Shown here: piece by piece, positions 1 to 5,904 of the stretch | Layout of the letters: every line of letters begins with the position of its first letter | Numbering within the stretch: position 1 is the stretch's first letter | Assembly (NCBI GenBank): GCA_018903185.1 | Contig: JAHIQV010000207.1 | Coordinates: 1 to 5,904 of the forward strand | DNA: 5,904 nt | Direction of reading: 5' to 3' | From: Gammaproteobacteria bacterium | GTDB lineage: Bacteria > Pseudomonadota > Gammaproteobacteria > Burkholderiales > Burkholderiaceae_C | Notes under the pieces: generated by a model | Seen by the model: the letters and a program-made list of their open reading frames with translations, nothing else | The model's database searches: none | Told to the model about the DNA's origin: nothing | Made by a program: the position numbers and the translations under genes

Positions 1-814
1 CGATCAACGCGTCCACCGCCTGGTCCAGGTCAGCGTCGGGCATCACCACCATGTGGTTCTTCGCGCCACCCAGGGCCTGCATGCGCTTGCCGTGGTGGGC
101 GCCGGTTTCGTAGATGTAGTTGGCGATCGGCGTGGAGCCCACGAAGCTGATGGCCTTCACGTCCGGGTGCACCAGCAATGCGTCCACCGCTTCCTTGTCG
201 CCTTGCACCACGTTGAAAACGCCGTCAGGCAAACCGGCCTGCTTCAGCAGCTCGGCCATGAACAGGCTGGCGCTGGGGTCGATGGGGCTGGGCTTCAGGA
301 CGAAGGTGTTGCCCGCGGCGATCGCCACCGGGAACATCCACATGGGCACCATGACCGGGAAGTTGAACGGCGTGATACCGGCCACCACACCCAGCGCCTG
401 GCGGATGGTCCAGTTGTCCATGCCGGTGGAGACCTGGTCGGTGAAGTCGCCCTTGAGCAGTTGCGGGATGCCGCAGGCGAATTCGATGATGTCGATGCCG
501 CGCGCCACCTCACCCTGCGCGTCGGTGAACACCTTGCCGTGTTCGGCGGTGATCAGGTGCGCCAGCTCGTCCTTGTGCAGGTTCACCAGTTCGAGAAACT
601 TGAACATCACGCGCGCGCGGCGGATCGGCGGCGTGTCGGACCAGGCCGGAAACGCAGCCTGCGCGGCCGCCACGGCCGTGTCCACGTCGGCGGCACTGGC
701 CAGCGCCACGCGGCCGGTGACGGCGCCGGTGGCGGGGTTGAACACGTCCTGCGCGCGGGTGGAGGAACCGGCGGCGCGGGCGCCAGCGATGAAGTGGGTG
801 ATGGCGGTGGTCAT
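1..814 (-). CDS. mmsA: Methylmalonate-semialdehyde dehydrogenase (CoA-acylating), N-terminal part, truncated by window edge
   Basis: The 271 complete codons visible from the ATG at 814 read as an aldehyde dehydrogenase superfamily protein of the MmsA type. The family oxidises methylmalonate semialdehyde with NAD+ and CoA to propionyl-CoA, releasing the carboxyl carbon, and also converts malonate semialdehyde to acetyl-CoA. It acts in the cytoplasm in valine, inositol or beta-alanine breakdown. Visible family marks are [12 protein letters not shown] (about 104-115), the [14 protein letters not shown] block (149-162) typical of MmsA, the cofactor-binding KPS (174-176), FVGST (224-228) and GGAKNH (249-254). 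The catalytic cysteine (GxRCMA context) falls beyond position 1 and cannot be checked. The full family length is about 500 residues, so just over half is present. The Shine-Dalgarno signal is weak (GAGA about 8 nt upstream), but the N-terminus fits the family. It is divergent from a LysR regulator, which suggests control by that protein. The enzyme class is secure; the in vivo substrate is inferred. Confidence 0.9.
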   Translation of the reverse strand, partial: MTTAITHFIAGARAAGSSTRAQDVFNPATGAVTGRVALASAADVDTAVAAAQAAFPAWSDTPPIRRARVMFKFLELVNLHKDELAHLITAEHGKVFTDAQGEVARGIDIIEFACGIPQLLKGDFTDQVSTGMDNWTIRQALGVVAGITPFNFPVMVPMWMFPVAIAAGNTFVLKPSPIDPSASLFMAELLKQAGLPDGVFNVVQGDKEAVDALLVHPDVKAISFVGSTPIANYIYETGAHHGKRMQALGGAKNHMVVMPDADLDQAVDALI

Positions 815-893
815 GGTGTGTCTCGGACTGGATGAGGGGTGGGTGCAGTGTAGGAAGCACGGCCGCCCGATACAAGGCCAAAAACCTGAAATG

Positions 894-915
894 ATTGTTC
901 AAAATGGTGAACAAT
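894..915. promoter_or_regulatory. Palindromic LysR-type operator between mmsA and the regulator gene
   Basis: ATTGTTCA (894-901) and TGAACAAT (908-915) form a perfect 8-bp inverted repeat with a 6-nt spacer. It contains a symmetric T-N11-A core (T899, A911), the usual shape of a LysR-family binding site. It lies 8 nt before the LysR start codon and directly abuts that gene's AGGA ribosome-binding motif (916-919), so bound regulator could block its own expression. It is about 80-100 nt upstream of the mmsA start, a usual place for an activator site. I see no convincing sigma-70 -35/-10 pair for mmsA, which would fit an activator-dependent promoter. The palindrome is seen directly; the binding protein is inferred from position. 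The rest of the intergenic region (815-922) shows no other clear signal. Confidence 0.65.
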
Positions 916-922
916 AGGATCC

Positions 923-1873
923 ATGAACGAGCAGAAAGTCCACGAACTCTGGGGCCACTTCCACTGGCTGGGCGTGTTGGCCCAGCAGGGCAGCTACACG
1001 GCGGCGGCGGCGCGCCTGGGCGTGAGCAAGGCGGCGGTGAGCCAGCGCATCGCCGAGCTCGAGCGCATGGCCGGCGTGGCGCTGGTGCAGCGCACCACCC
1101 GCAGCGTGCGGCTGACCGAAGCCGGCCAACGCCTGGTGGACGACACCCGCGCCTCGTTCGAGCACATCGCCCAGTGTTTTGCGCAGGTGCGCGATGCCGC
1201 CGGCGCGCCGCGCGGCCTGCTGCGCGTGACGGCGCCGGTGGCCTTTGCGCGCCAGCAGCTGGTGCCGCGCCTGCCGGAGTTTCTGCGCCAGTACCCCGAA
1301 GTGCGGCTGGAGCTGAACCTGTCGGACCACCTGAGTTCGCTGGCCACCGAAGGTTTTGATCTGGCGATCCGCCACACGGCCAACCCGCCCGACACGCACG
1401 TGGCCTGGACGCTGTGCACCACCCGCTCGGTGCTGGTGGCCAGCCGCGCCTACCTGCGCCGCCAGGGCACGCCTCAGACGCCGGCCGACCTGGCGCGGCA
1501 CAACTGCCTGCATTACCCGCGCTCGCAGGACACGCCGACCTGGACGCTGGAGCCGCTGCAACCGGAAGCCGGCGCTGAGCGGGTGACGGTGCAGGTGTCG
1601 GGCTCGCTGGCCGCCAACAACAGCGAGGCGCTGCGCGACGCCGCGCTCGGCGGGCTGGGCATTGCGCTGCTGCCCGACTTCAGCGCCCAGGCGAGCCTGC
1701 TCGCGGGCAAGCTGGTGACGGTGTTGCCGTTGTGGCAGCCGGTGGGTGCGTTTGCCGACCAGATCTACGCCATCCGGCCATATTCGGCCCATGTACCGCG
1801 CGCGGTGACGGCGTTTGTGGATTTCCTGCGCCAGGCCCTGGCGCCGGGGTTTGCCGAAGGCCTGGCGACCTGA
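923..1873 (+). CDS. LysR-family transcriptional regulator, divergent from mmsA
   Basis: This 316-residue protein has the full LysR layout and a usual length. An N-terminal winged helix-turn-helix covers about residues 13-70, with the helices around SYTAAAARLGVSKAAVSQRI (24-43) and the wing ending in TRSVRLTEAG (59-68). A linker helix follows, then a periplasmic-binding-protein-like effector domain from about residue 95 to 305. The effector domain resembles the CrgA/PtrR-like branch (GLLRVTAPVAFARQQLVPRL and later DLAIRHT). There is no signal peptide or membrane segment, so it is a cytoplasmic DNA-binding protein. The chosen ATG leaves a normal LysR N-terminus, and the next in-frame Met is inside the DNA-binding domain. 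Its ribosome site AGGA is only 3 nt from the start, which is tight. The divergent arrangement with mmsA and the palindrome between them suggest it regulates mmsA and itself; the effector may be an intermediate of that pathway. The family is certain; target and ligand are inferred. Confidence 0.9.
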   Translation: MNEQKVHELWGHFHWLGVLAQQGSYTAAAARLGVSKAAVSQRIAELERMAGVALVQRTTRSVRLTEAGQRLVDDTRASFEHIAQCFAQVRDAAGAPRGLLRVTAPVAFARQQLVPRLPEFLRQYPEVRLELNLSDHLSSLATEGFDLAIRHTANPPDTHVAWTLCTTRSVLVASRAYLRRQGTPQTPADLARHNCLHYPRSQDTPTWTLEPLQPEAGAERVTVQVSGSLAANNSEALRDAALGGLGIALLPDFSAQASLLAGKLVTVLPLWQPVGAFADQIYAIRPYSAHVPRAVTAFVDFLRQALAPGFAEGLAT

Positions 1874-1883
1874 CGCGGGGGCC

Positions 1884-2792
1884 TCAGCCCATCAGCCGCG
1901 TCAGCGCTTCCTGGTATTTGGCCGAGGTCTTTTCAATCACTTCCTTGGGCAGGCGCGGCGCGGGCGGTGTCTTGTCCCAGGCCTTGCCGCCCACCTGGGC
2001 GGTTTCGAGCCAGTCGCGCAGGAACTGCTTGTCGTAGCTCGGCGGGTTCTGCCCCACCACGTAGCTCTCCAGCGGCCAGTAGCGCGAGGAATCCGGCGTG
2101 AGCACCTCGTCCATCAGCACCAGGGTGCCGGCCTTGTCCAGGCCGAACTCGAACTTGGTATCCGCGATGATGATGCCCTTCTTCAGCGCGATCTCGGCCG
2201 CGGCCTTGTACAGCGCGATGGAGATGTCGCGGATTCTGGTGGCCAGCTCGGGGCCGATCATGGCCACGGTCTGCTCGAAGGTGATGTTCTCGTCGTGCTC
2301 GCCCAACTCGGCCTTGGCGGCCGGCGTGTAGATCGGCTCGGGCAGCTTGCTCGCGTTCATCAGCCCTTCGGGCAGCGGCACGCCGCAGACCGATCGGCTC
2401 TCCTGGTATTCCTTCCAGCCGCTGCCAGCCAGGTAACCGCGCACCACGGCTTCCACCGGGATGGGCTTGAGGCGCTGCACCAGCATGGAACGGCCCGCGA
2501 CCTGCGGCGCCTCTTCGGACGACACCACGCTCTCGGGTGCATCGCCGGTCAGGTGGATCGGGCAGATGTTCAGGCCCTTGGGCCCGAGCTGGTCGAACCA
2601 GAACAGGCTGAGCTTGGTCAACAACGCGCCCTTGCCGGGGATGGGCTCGCCCATGATCACGTCAAAGGCGCTGATGCGGTCGGACGCGACCATGAGGATG
2701 CGGTCGTCGCCCACGGCGTAGTTGTCGCGCACCTTGCCGCGCGCGAGCAGCGGCAGGGAGTTCAGGGCGGAGGTGTGCAGGGCGGAAGTCAT
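1884..2792 (-). CDS. purC: Phosphoribosylaminoimidazole-succinocarboxamide synthase (SAICAR synthetase)
   Basis: This enzyme joins CAIR and aspartate with ATP to give SAICAR in de novo purine synthesis (cytoplasm). From the ATG at 2792 it has 302 residues, the length of the longer, yeast-like PurC form rather than the roughly 237-residue E. coli form. Visible marks are ARGKVRDNY (17-25, nucleotide-binding start of the fold), SDRISAFD (37-44), the first signature [20 protein letters not shown] (110-129), IADTKFEFG (209-217) and the second signature [12 protein letters not shown] (228-239). The frame stays open to a TTG at 2819, but that codon lies in the T-tract of the preceding terminator, so the ATG at 2792 is preferred; no strong ribosome site is visible for either. 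The stop lies 10 nt from the stop of the convergent LysR gene. It is on the same strand as fba but separated from it by a terminator. purE and purK are not next to it here. Confidence 0.95.
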   Translation of the reverse strand: MTSALHTSALNSLPLLARGKVRDNYAVGDDRILMVASDRISAFDVIMGEPIPGKGALLTKLSLFWFDQLGPKGLNICPIHLTGDAPESVVSSEEAPQVAGRSMLVQRLKPIPVEAVVRGYLAGSGWKEYQESRSVCGVPLPEGLMNASKLPEPIYTPAAKAELGEHDENITFEQTVAMIGPELATRIRDISIALYKAAAEIALKKGIIIADTKFEFGLDKAGTLVLMDEVLTPDSSRYWPLESYVVGQNPPSYDKQFLRDWLETAQVGGKAWDKTPPAPRLPKEVIEKTSAKYQEALTRLMG

Positions 2793-2817
2793 GATCGGGC
2801 GCAAGGGAGTGACAGCC

Positions 2818-2853
2818 AAGAAAAAAGCCCGGTGACCGAACAGTCAACGGGCT
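2818..2853 (-). terminator. Rho-independent terminator after fba
   Basis: Read on the minus strand, AGCCCGTTGAC (2853-2843) and GTCACCGGGCT (2836-2826) pair as an 11-bp stem with one T/C mismatch. The loop is 6 nt, and a T run (TTTTTT then CTT, 2826-2818) follows. It begins about 40 nt after the fba stop and ends 25 nt before the purC ATG. It should end fba transcripts, so purC needs its own promoter or depends on read-through. The stem, loop and T-tract are seen directly. Confidence 0.88.
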
Positions 2854-2893
2854 CCGAACCATTCCGGACGATTATCGCAGGTCGGTCGAGAGA

Positions 2894-3958
2894 TCAGACC
2901 ACCTTCTGCGCCAGCTCACCCTTGGCGTACTTCGCGGCCATCACGGCGAGCGTGTCGCCCTTGATCTTGCTGCCCTGGCCTTCGCAGCCGAACTCGATGT
3001 AACGCTGCTTGCAGATCGCCTTGGCGGCTTCGCGGGCGGGCTTGAGCCATTCGCGGGCGTCGAACTTCTCGGGGTTCTCGGCCATGAACTTGCGCACCGC
3101 GCCGGTCATGGCCATGCGGATGTCGGTGTCGATGTTGATCTTGCGCACGCCGTGCTTGATGGCTTCCTGGATCTCGGCCACCGGCACGCCCCAGGTCTGC
3201 TTCATCTGGCCACCGTACTGGTTGATGATCGCGAGCAGGTCCTGCGGCACGCTGGACGAACCGTGCATCACCAGGTGGGTGTTGGGGATGCGGGCGTGGA
3301 TCTCTTTCACGCGGCTGATGGCCAGGATGTCGCCGGTGGGCGGGCGGCTGAACTTGTAGGCGCCGTGGCTGGTGCCGATGGCGATGGCCAGGGCATCAAG
3401 CTGGGTGGCCTTCACGAACGTGGCGGCCTCTTCGGGGTCGGTCAGCATCTGGGAATGGTCCAGCTTGCCCTCGGCGCCGATGCCGTCTTCTTCGCCCGCG
3501 TCACCGGTTTCCAGGTTGCCCAGGCAGCCGAGTTCACCTTCCACCGTGACGCCGCTCTGGTGCGCCATCTCGACCACCTTGCGGGTCACTTCCACGTTGT
3601 AGTCGAAGCTCGACGGCGTCTTGCCGTCTTCGTTGAGCGAGCCGTCCATCATGACCGAGCCGAAGCCCAGGGCGATGGCGCCTTCGCAGACCTTGACGCT
3701 GGTGCCGTGGTCCTGGTGCATGACCATCGGGATGTGCGGGTACATCTCGGCAGCGGCCTGGATCAGGTGCTTGATGAAGGCTTCACCCGCGTACTTGCGG
3801 GCACCGGCCGAGGCCTGCAGGATGACCGGAGCGCCGACCTCGTCGGCCGCGGCCATGACGGCCTGCACCTGTTCGAGGTTGTTGACGTTGAAAGCCGGAA
3901 TGCCGTAACCGTTCGCCGCAGCGTGGTCGAGCAGTTCGCGCATGGAAACGAGAGCCAT
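2894..3958 (-). CDS. fba: Class II fructose-1,6-bisphosphate aldolase (Calvin-cycle subtype)
   Basis: This enzyme reversibly splits fructose-1,6-bisphosphate into dihydroxyacetone phosphate and glyceraldehyde-3-phosphate in glycolysis, gluconeogenesis and, where present, the Calvin cycle. At 354 residues it matches the zinc-dependent class IIB subtype. Visible catalytic motifs are HQDHG (81-85, catalytic Asp83 and zinc ligand His84), EGELG (140-144, metal-site glutamate), GTSHG (195-199, zinc ligand His198), HGSSS (232-236, zinc ligand His232 and phosphate loop) and NIDTD (275-279, substrate carbonyl and phosphate contacts). The start is well supported: AGGGGA (3970-3965) lies 6 nt before the ATG. 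No cbb genes are visible in the window, so a role in CO2 fixation cannot be claimed. A terminator follows, making it probably a single-gene transcript. Its leader carries a GTTAC direct repeat that also occurs before pyk. Confidence 0.97.
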   Translation of the reverse strand: MALVSMRELLDHAAANGYGIPAFNVNNLEQVQAVMAAADEVGAPVILQASAGARKYAGEAFIKHLIQAAAEMYPHIPMVMHQDHGTSVKVCEGAIALGFGSVMMDGSLNEDGKTPSSFDYNVEVTRKVVEMAHQSGVTVEGELGCLGNLETGDAGEEDGIGAEGKLDHSQMLTDPEEAATFVKATQLDALAIAIGTSHGAYKFSRPPTGDILAISRVKEIHARIPNTHLVMHGSSSVPQDLLAIINQYGGQMKQTWGVPVAEIQEAIKHGVRKINIDTDIRMAMTGAVRKFMAENPEKFDAREWLKPAREAAKAICKQRYIEFGCEGQGSKIKGDTLAVMAAKYAKGELAQKVV

Positions 3959-3982
3959 GAAAATCCCCTAGATCAAAGTTGG

Positions 3983-3998
3983 TAACCGGTCTGTAACT
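3983..3998 (-). promoter_or_regulatory. GTTAC-N6-GTTAC direct repeat in the fba leader
   Basis: On the gene strand GTTAC occurs at 3998-3994 and again at 3987-3983, with an 11-bp period (6-nt spacer AGACCG). The second copy continues as GTTACCAAC. The pair is centred about 32 nt upstream of the fba ATG. A possible -10 hexamer TAAAAT lies at 4011-4006 on the gene strand but lacks a good -35, so the start of transcription is uncertain. If that -10 is right, the repeat lies just after the start site, where a bound protein would repress. A tandem repeat with one helical turn between copies resembles sites of OmpR/PhoP-type response regulators; this is inference only. Confidence 0.4.
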
Positions 3999-4063
3999 CG
4001 GCGAATTTTAGCGCCGTGGGCCTTGCACACCGATGACAAACCCCCGCCCGGAAAGATGGGCAT

Positions 4064-4202
4064 CAACACCAGGCCGCCGCGGAACCGGCTTCGCCGGGCC
4101 GCCAGCGGCGCATGGAGGACGATCCAGCGCCGGGCCGCCCCAAGCTGGATCAGCCCCCTCGGGGGGCAGCGCCCCGCGCAGCGGCGGAGCGTGGGGGCCC
4201 CG
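4064..4202. repeat. GC-rich intergenic repeat element of Comamonadaceae type, abutting the pyk stop
   Basis: This stretch is much richer in G and C runs than the flanking leader and is built from small inverted repeats. They are CCGGC-TTC-GCCGG (4085-4097), GATCCAGC (4121-4128) with GCTGGATC (4144-4151), and GCCCCC-TCG-GGGGGC (4153-4167). The left arm GCCCCC could also pair with GGGGGC at 4193-4198. The 12-mer CGCCGGGCCGCC occurs twice (4092-4103 and 4128-4139). The block with GCCCCCTCGGGGGGCAGC and GGAGCGTGGGGG resembles a dispersed element I recall from Comamonadaceae intergenic regions. It starts one base past the pyk stop codon, so it forms the 3' end of the pyk transcript and may act in termination or RNA stability, although there is no T-tract. 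The left boundary is approximate. Confidence 0.6.
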
Positions 4203-5636
4203 TCAACCAGCTCTGCAGAGCTTCAAGGTGTTGGTGCCGCCGGGTTGACCCATGGGTTCCCCCACGGTGATGGCGTACACATCACCCTTCTGCACGATGC
4301 CGCGCGCCTTCAGGTGCGCCTCGGCGTCGGCCAGGGCCGTGTCGCGGTCGGCGCTGGTGTCCATCAGCAGCGGGCGCACGTTGCGGTAGAGCGTCATCTT
4401 TCGCTGCGAGGTCAGGTTGGACGTCACCGCGTAGATCGGCATGCGCACGTTGTGCCGGCTCATCCACAACGCCGTGGAACCCGAGTCGGTCAGTGCCACG
4501 ATGGCCTTGGCGCCCAGGTGGTGGGCGGTGAACAGCGCGCCCATGGCGATCGACTGGTCGATGCGCGTGAAAGTCTTGCCGGTGAAGTCGGCGCCCAGTT
4601 CGCTGTACTCGGCCTTCTCGGCTTCCTGGCAGATGTTCGCCATCTCCATCACCGTCTCCAGCGGGTATTTGCCAGCGGCTGTTTCGGCACTGAGCATCAC
4701 GGCGTCGGTGCCGTCGAGCACCGCGTTGGCCACGTCGCTCACCTCGGCGCGCGTGGGCACCGGGTTGACGATCATCGACTCCATCATCTGCGTGGCGGTG
4801 ATCACCACCTTGTCCATCTCGCGGGCCATTTTGATCATGTGTTTCTGCAGACCGGGCACGGCCGCGTTGCCCACTTCCACCGCCAGATCACCGCGCGCGA
4901 CCATGATGCCGTCGGACACCCTGAGGATGTTGGCCAGCTCGGGGATGGCTTCGGCACGCTCGATCTTGGCGATCAGCGCGGGCTTGTGGCCGGTGGCCGC
5001 ACCGGCCACGTTGCACAGCTGGCGCGCGAGCTCCATGTCGGTGGCGTTCTTGGGGAAACTCACCGCCACGTAGTCGGCCTTCAGGCCCATGGCGGTCTTG
5101 ATGTCGTCCATGTCCTTGGCGGTCAGGGCCGGCGCGGTCAGCCCGCCGCCCTGCTTGTTGATGCCCTTGTTGTTGGACAGCTCACCGCCGAGTTTGACGG
5201 TGGTGTGCACCGCCGGCCCCACGACCTTGTCGATGGTCAGCACGATCAGGCCGTCGTTCAGCAGCAGCGTGTCGCCGGCCTTCACGTCGCGTGGCAGTTC
5301 CTTGTAGTCGAGGCCGACGCCGCCAAGATCGCCCGGTTCGGTGCGCGAGGCATCGAGCACGAAAGCATGGCCCGGTTCCAGCATCACCTTGCCGTCGGCG
5401 AACTTGCCGACGCGGATCTTGGGGCCCTGCAGGTCGGCCATGATGCCGACCTCGCGGCCCGCACGCTGCGCCGCTTCGCGCACCAGGGTGGCGCGGTCGA
5501 CGTGGTCCTGCGCGGTGCCATGCGAAAAGTTCAACCGCACCACGTTGACGCCGGCGCGGATCATCGCCTCCAGCAGGGCGGGGTCGCTGGAAGCGGGACC
5601 GAGGGTGGCGACGATTTTGGTGGCGCGTTGGGGCAT
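4203..5636 (-). CDS. pyk: Pyruvate kinase
   Basis: This enzyme transfers phosphate from phosphoenolpyruvate to ADP, giving pyruvate and ATP, the last step of glycolysis (cytoplasm). The 477 residues match full-length bacterial enzymes. The N-terminus TKIVATLGPAS (6-16) opens the TIM barrel, with RLNFSHG (34-40) next. The B domain lies at about 72-166. The active-site signature is IAKIERAEA (222-230, catalytic Lys224 and metal-binding Glu226), followed by ARGDLAVE (247-254, metal-binding Asp250) and ITATQMMESM (279-288, Thr282). The C-terminal allosteric domain runs from about 355. In the loop ADLQGPKIRVG, Leu69, Gln70, Lys73 and Val76 match the set reported for potassium-independent pyruvate kinases, where Lys replaces the Glu of the potassium-dependent rabbit enzyme. 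The ATG at 5636 has AGGAG (5650-5646) 9 nt upstream. It lies upstream of fba on the same strand, separated by 244 bp with its own leader, so it is probably a separate transcript. Confidence 0.97.
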   Translation of the reverse strand: MPQRATKIVATLGPASSDPALLEAMIRAGVNVVRLNFSHGTAQDHVDRATLVREAAQRAGREVGIMADLQGPKIRVGKFADGKVMLEPGHAFVLDASRTEPGDLGGVGLDYKELPRDVKAGDTLLLNDGLIVLTIDKVVGPAVHTTVKLGGELSNNKGINKQGGGLTAPALTAKDMDDIKTAMGLKADYVAVSFPKNATDMELARQLCNVAGAATGHKPALIAKIERAEAIPELANILRVSDGIMVARGDLAVEVGNAAVPGLQKHMIKMAREMDKVVITATQMMESMIVNPVPTRAEVSDVANAVLDGTDAVMLSAETAAGKYPLETVMEMANICQEAEKAEYSELGADFTGKTFTRIDQSIAMGALFTAHHLGAKAIVALTDSGSTALWMSRHNVRMPIYAVTSNLTSQRKMTLYRNVRPLLMDTSADRDTALADAEAHLKARGIVQKGDVYAITVGEPMGQPGGTNTLKLCRAG

Positions 5637-5677
5637 GGGGGCTGGCTCCTGGGGGATGGCTGAAACGGGTGGTTCTG

Positions 5678-5696
5678 TAATTTGGTTTCAATTATC
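5678..5696 (-). promoter_or_regulatory. AT-rich pyk leader with candidate -10 and a small inverted repeat
   Basis: GATAAT on the gene strand (5696-5691) is a good match to a sigma-70 -10 box, placing the start of transcription roughly 50 nt before the pyk ATG. No good -35 is present at 16-18 nt spacing, where the GTTAC repeat lies instead. Overlapping it, TAATT (5678-5682) and AATTA (5690-5694) form a 5-bp inverted repeat with a 7-nt spacer. The half-sites look somewhat like HexR, but the HexR consensus has a 1-nt spacer, so that assignment is not supported. Confidence 0.3.
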
Positions 5697-5706
5697 TGTG
5701 AAACAA

Positions 5707-5722
5707 GTTACCAACAGGTTAC
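5707..5722 (+). promoter_or_regulatory. GTTAC-N6-GTTAC direct repeat upstream of pyk
   Basis: GTTAC at 5707-5711 and 5718-5722 repeats with an 11-bp period (spacer CAACAG). The first copy extends as GTTACCAAC, the same 9-mer found in the fba leader. On the pyk gene strand the motif reads GTAAC-N6-GTAAC, opposite to its orientation at fba. It is centred about 78 nt before the pyk ATG and covers the position of the missing -35 of the candidate GATAAT promoter. That would fit an activator contacting polymerase, or a repressor; the sequence does not decide. Confidence 0.4.
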
Positions 5723-5863
5723 GGCTTGCCCCAGATGGTTGTCCCTGGTGAAACTGATGCGACCCGGCTTGAGCGAGCCGATCGCTTGCAGCAAGGCTCA
5801 GGGCGTCTCCACGGACACCCGGCCCGTTCCCGAGAACGGAAGCGCATGCCGGCGCAAACGGGT
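5723..5863. other. Intergenic region with no recognisable gene; two small hairpins
   Basis: No reading frame here looks coding and I see no tRNA or known RNA motif. CGGCT (5765-5769) and AGCCG (5776-5780) form a 5-bp hairpin with a 6-nt loop. CCGTTC (5824-5829) and GAACGG (5834-5839) form a 6-bp hairpin with a 4-nt loop. The second lies 25-40 nt past the stop of the next minus-strand gene, where a terminator would be expected, but no T-tract follows on either strand. Confidence 0.5.
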
Positions 5864-5904
5864 TCAGCGTTGCCCCAACAGCCCCAGCAAGCCGATGATG
5901 ATCA
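5864..5904 (-). CDS. C-terminal end of an unidentified protein, truncated by window edge
   Basis: Reading into the window on the minus strand, one frame gives IIIGLLGLLGQR followed by TGA (5866-5864). A hydrophobic run closing with a charged residue could be the end of a membrane segment or a buried helix. Only 12 codons are visible, so neither the family nor the reality of the gene can be established. Strand and position fit a gene transcribed toward pyk. Confidence 0.3.
   Translation of the reverse strand, partial: IIIGLLGLLGQR

Noticed and set aside
53..917. Plus-strand frames of 260 and 265 codons at the left end
   Set aside because: Both are antisense to the clearly recognisable mmsA reading frame.
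899..1792. A 297-codon minus-strand frame opposite the LysR gene
   Set aside because: It is rich in Arg, Gln, His and Ala with no family features, and is explained by the codon bias of the real LysR gene on the other strand.
2793..2819. Longer purC starting at the TTG at 2819 (nine extra residues)
   Set aside because: The TTG lies in the T-tract of the fba terminator, and the extra residues are not a usual part of PurC.
1815..3002. A 395-codon open frame on the plus strand opposite purC
   Set aside because: It is antisense to purC, runs from the end of the LysR gene into fba, and has the same low-complexity shadow composition.
4023..5663. A 546-codon open frame on the plus strand opposite pyk
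   Set aside because: It is antisense to a well-conserved pyruvate kinase. Its His/Gly/Val/Arg-rich composition is what high-GC codon bias produces on the opposite strand; it has no recognisable domain and starts in the repeat region.
5676..5696. HexR-type operator upstream of pyk
   Set aside because: The TAATT/AATTA half-sites are separated by 7 nt, while the HexR palindrome has an almost contiguous core.
5824..5839. Rho-independent terminator upstream of pyk
   Set aside because: The 6-bp hairpin CCGTTC/GAACGG has no T-tract on either strand.

Overview
This window looks like chromosomal DNA of a high-GC betaproteobacterium, most likely in the Comamonadaceae or near relatives (Hydrogenophaga, Acidovorax or Variovorax type). 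The evidence is the protein sequences, the strong G/C bias at third codon positions, and a GC-rich intergenic repeat of a kind I recognise from that group. The assignment rests on recognition, not on a search. The content is mostly core metabolism. I see no phage, transposon, CRISPR, toxin-antitoxin or defence genes, and no undescribed multi-gene system.

Layout from left to right. Positions 1-814 (minus) hold the N-terminal 271 codons of a CoA-acylating methylmalonate-semialdehyde dehydrogenase (mmsA), cut by the window edge before the catalytic cysteine. A 108-bp divergent intergenic region with a perfect 8+8 bp palindrome separates it from a LysR-type regulator on the plus strand (923-1873), which probably controls mmsA and itself. 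Ten bases beyond the regulator's stop comes the stop of convergent purC (1884-2792, minus). A Rho-independent terminator (about 2818-2853, minus) lies between purC and the upstream class II fructose-bisphosphate aldolase fba (2894-3958, minus). The 244-bp gap between fba and the pyruvate kinase gene pyk (4203-5636, minus) holds the fba leader and a GC-rich repeat that ends directly against the pyk stop codon. Upstream of pyk is a 227-bp non-coding stretch, then the last few codons of another minus-strand gene (5864-5904).

How the genes work together: pyk and fba are glycolytic genes on one strand, each with its own ribosome-binding site and leader. purC (purine synthesis) follows fba but is separated from it by the terminator. 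The mmsA/LysR pair is a separate unit for valine or propionate-type catabolism. The most interesting unexplained signal is a GTTAC-N6-GTTAC direct repeat with an 11-bp period. It occurs once in front of fba and once in front of pyk, in opposite orientations, and may be a shared operator for the two glycolytic genes.
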